Shown piece by piece: positions 63,023 through 64,000 of a stretch of DNA of 64,000 nt. Under the pieces are notes generated by a model, which saw only the letters and a program-made list of their open reading frames with translations, was not told the DNA's origin and ran no database searches. Both the position numbers and the translations under genes were made by a program. The stretch is from assembly GCF_000284015.1 (NCBI RefSeq), contig NC_016943.1, positions 4,811,341-4,875,340 of the forward strand, written 5' to 3'. The DNA is from Blastococcus saxobsidens DD2 (GTDB taxonomy: Bacteria > Actinomycetota > Actinomycetes > Mycobacteriales > Geodermatophilaceae). Position 1 is the stretch's first letter. Each line of letters starts with the position of its first letter.

Positions 63023-63399
63023 CGGGCGGGGGCCCGGTCGCCGAGCAACCGGTCCAGGCCGGCGGACAGATCGCGGTGCAGCGTGGACGAATCGGCCGCG
63101 GCGGCCTCCGGGCGGGCCCGCACGACGAGGTCCGCACCGGCCGGCAGCCGATCCAGCTCGGTACGGACGACGGCCCGCAGCCGCCGGGTCACCCGGTGGC
63201 GGATCACCGAGTTGCCCACGCTCTTGCCGACCACGAAACCGGCCCGCGCAACCGCCGGCGACGTGGAGTCGCCGGCCGGCTGCTCGGGCCGTTCGGGGAG
63301 GTAGTGCAGCACCATGGTCGGCCGCCCGGCGCGTCGGCCGGAACGGACGACGGCGGTGAACTCCGGACGCCGGCGCAGGCGTGCCTGCGCAGGCAGCAC
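63019..63399 (-). CDS. rnpA: Ribonuclease P protein component
   Basis: The 126-aa protein is the cofactor of RNase P, which trims tRNA 5' ends. VGKSVGNSVIRHRVTRRLRA is the RNR motif that contacts RNA, with FTAVVRSGRRAGRPTMVLHY before it. The GTG at 63397-63399 lies 1 nt after the rpmH stop region. It is in the conserved rpmH-rnpA-yidD order. Confidence 0.96.
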   Translation of the reverse strand: MLPAQARLRRRPEFTAVVRSGRRAGRPTMVLHYLPERPEQPAGDSTSPAVARAGFVVGKSVGNSVIRHRVTRRLRAVVRTELDRLPAGADLVVRARPEAAAADSSTLHRDLSAGLDRLLGDRAPAR

Positions 63400-63400
63400 G

Positions 63401-63538
63401 TCAGGCGGAGAGCTTCTCGCGGCCCTTGCGCCGACGGGTGGCGAGGATCGCCCGGCCCGCGCGGGTACGCATCCGCAGCCGGAAGCCGTGGACCTTGGAC
63501 CGGCGCCGGTTGTTCGGCTGGAACGTGCGCTTGCTCAC
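63401..63538 (-). CDS. rpmH: 50S ribosomal protein L34
   Basis: This is a 45-aa basic ribosomal protein, short enough to be missed by length-limited gene calling. Sequence starts [20 protein letters not shown] and ends with [11 protein letters not shown], diagnostic for L34. It has a GTG start at 63536-63538, with AGTACCTC-type spacing and a GTGGGAGTACCTC leader containing GGGAG. It is the first gene of the rpmH-rnpA-yidD-yidC run, transcribed away from dnaA. Confidence 0.96.
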   Translation of the reverse strand: MSKRTFQPNNRRRSKVHGFRLRMRTRAGRAILATRRRKGREKLSA

Positions 63539-64000
63539 GAGGTACTCCCACTACACGACATCGGCGGTGCGCCCCCGTCGGTGGACGGGCGCGCGCAGGG
63601 TGGCGGAGCGGCACGACGGCCCTCCCCGGAACCCCGGAAGCTGACACTGCGGACGGCCACGACCGGCACCCGACCGGCGCAGGCACGCTGCAGCGGACGA
63701 GGACGGGCAGACCCGTCCACAGACTCGGCCCAGCATAGCCGAGGATCGCGACGTCCCGGCGACCACCCGCGGGCGCGACCACCCATGATCTCCCCGCCGG
63801 ACCCGCGAGGCCGCTCCGGCGCGCCGGAGGATCCGGACCCCGCACGCACCGGCCGCCGGGAGCGACCCGCCGCAGGATCGGCCACGGCGTTGCCGGGCTG
63901 TGGACGGGGCTGTTAGCGTCGCCGTCGCTCCGCGTCGGGCGTCAGGGTCACGACGCGAGGGCCGATCCCGTCGGTCGACCGACCGACGAACCGCTCCCCC
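63539..64000. promoter_or_regulatory. rpmH-dnaA intergenic region, partial
   Basis: No gene is visible to the window end. CCGTCCACA-type sequences (seven of nine bases of a DnaA box) occur at 63713-63721 on the + strand and 63899-63907 on the minus strand. TTGCCG near 63890 and TTAGCG about 18 bp later could be a dnaA promoter. The divergent rpmH promoter must also lie here. Confidence 0.45.

Noticed and set aside
1..64000. tRNA, rRNA, CRISPR array or prophage
   Set aside because: None could be recognised; the single helicase with phage relatives has no structural or integrase genes around it.

Overview
The window is GC-rich actinobacterial DNA. Third codon positions are mostly G or C, GTG starts are common, and many genes overlap by GTGA or ATGA. 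The right end carries the conserved origin flank rpmH-rnpA-yidD-yidC-jag-rsmG-parA-parB, so dnaA and oriC should lie just beyond base 64000. The order of the cca, nudix, DUF6049, murJ, trxB, trxA and cwlM genes, with the rpsF-ssb-rpsR-rplI-dnaB, ponA and ino1 blocks on the same side of the origin, is the Actinomycetota pattern and resembles Streptomyces more than Mycobacterium. LGFP repeats, the DUF3152 protease and general style suggest Geodermatophilaceae or a close relative; this is inference, as there is no rRNA in the window.

Layout. 1-3731: a type I restriction locus, with hsdS frameshifted and cut by the window edge, and an intact hsdR. 3.8-13 kb: a small membrane protein, a hydrolase, a secreted metalloprotease, an SF2 helicase, a cold-shock protein, DNA polymerase IV, an alkyl-DHAP-synthase-like oxidase, a methyltransferase and a terpenoid-cyclase-like protein. 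13-18 kb: a CoA transferase and PucR regulator pair, divergent from a ferredoxin reductase and fatty-acid desaturase pair. 19-24 kb: dnaB, with an intein in its Walker A motif, downstream of rpsF-ssb-rpsR-rplI. 24-29.9 kb is an accessory islet: an AbrB/RelE-type toxin-antitoxin pair, a gene remnant, and an S8 protease split by a 2.7-kb IS21-family element with a 6-bp target duplication. 29.9-39.5 kb: a secreted anchored protein, endonuclease IV, a GT87 mannosyltransferase, a bifunctional PBP, DUF5318, a PadR regulator and myo-inositol-phosphate synthase. 39.7-56.6 kb: AlgH, an MFS protein, a matrixin-like protease, cca, and then the cell-wall and redox cluster (nudix, DUF6049, MurJ, pseudokinase, TrxB, TrxA, CwlM), an aminotransferase and a D-Ala-D-Ala-ligase-like enzyme. 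56.7-57.8 kb: a frameshifted HTH-ATPase-STAS gene. 57.9-63.5 kb: the origin-flank genes.

How genes work together. ParA, ParB and five parS-type palindromes, spread over 53 kb, form the origin segregation system. MurJ, a separately encoded pseudokinase and CwlM are three parts of the regulated lipid II pathway, and PonA polymerises the product. The reductase and desaturase probably act as an electron-transfer pair. PadR sits under a perfect palindrome just ahead of itself and ino1.

Most interesting items: the DnaB intein with class 3 (W-C-T) features and an endonuclease domain carrying eight cysteines; a family of long GCATA/TATGC hairpins at gene ends; DnaA boxes upstream of dnaB; the precise IS21 insertion; the broken HTH-ATPase-DUF4325 regulator with its own upstream repeats; and a set of apparently leaderless genes with a TANNNT box 6-8 nt before the start. 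I did not find a clear new multi-gene system. The best candidate for undescribed biology is the HTH-ATPase-STAS regulator.
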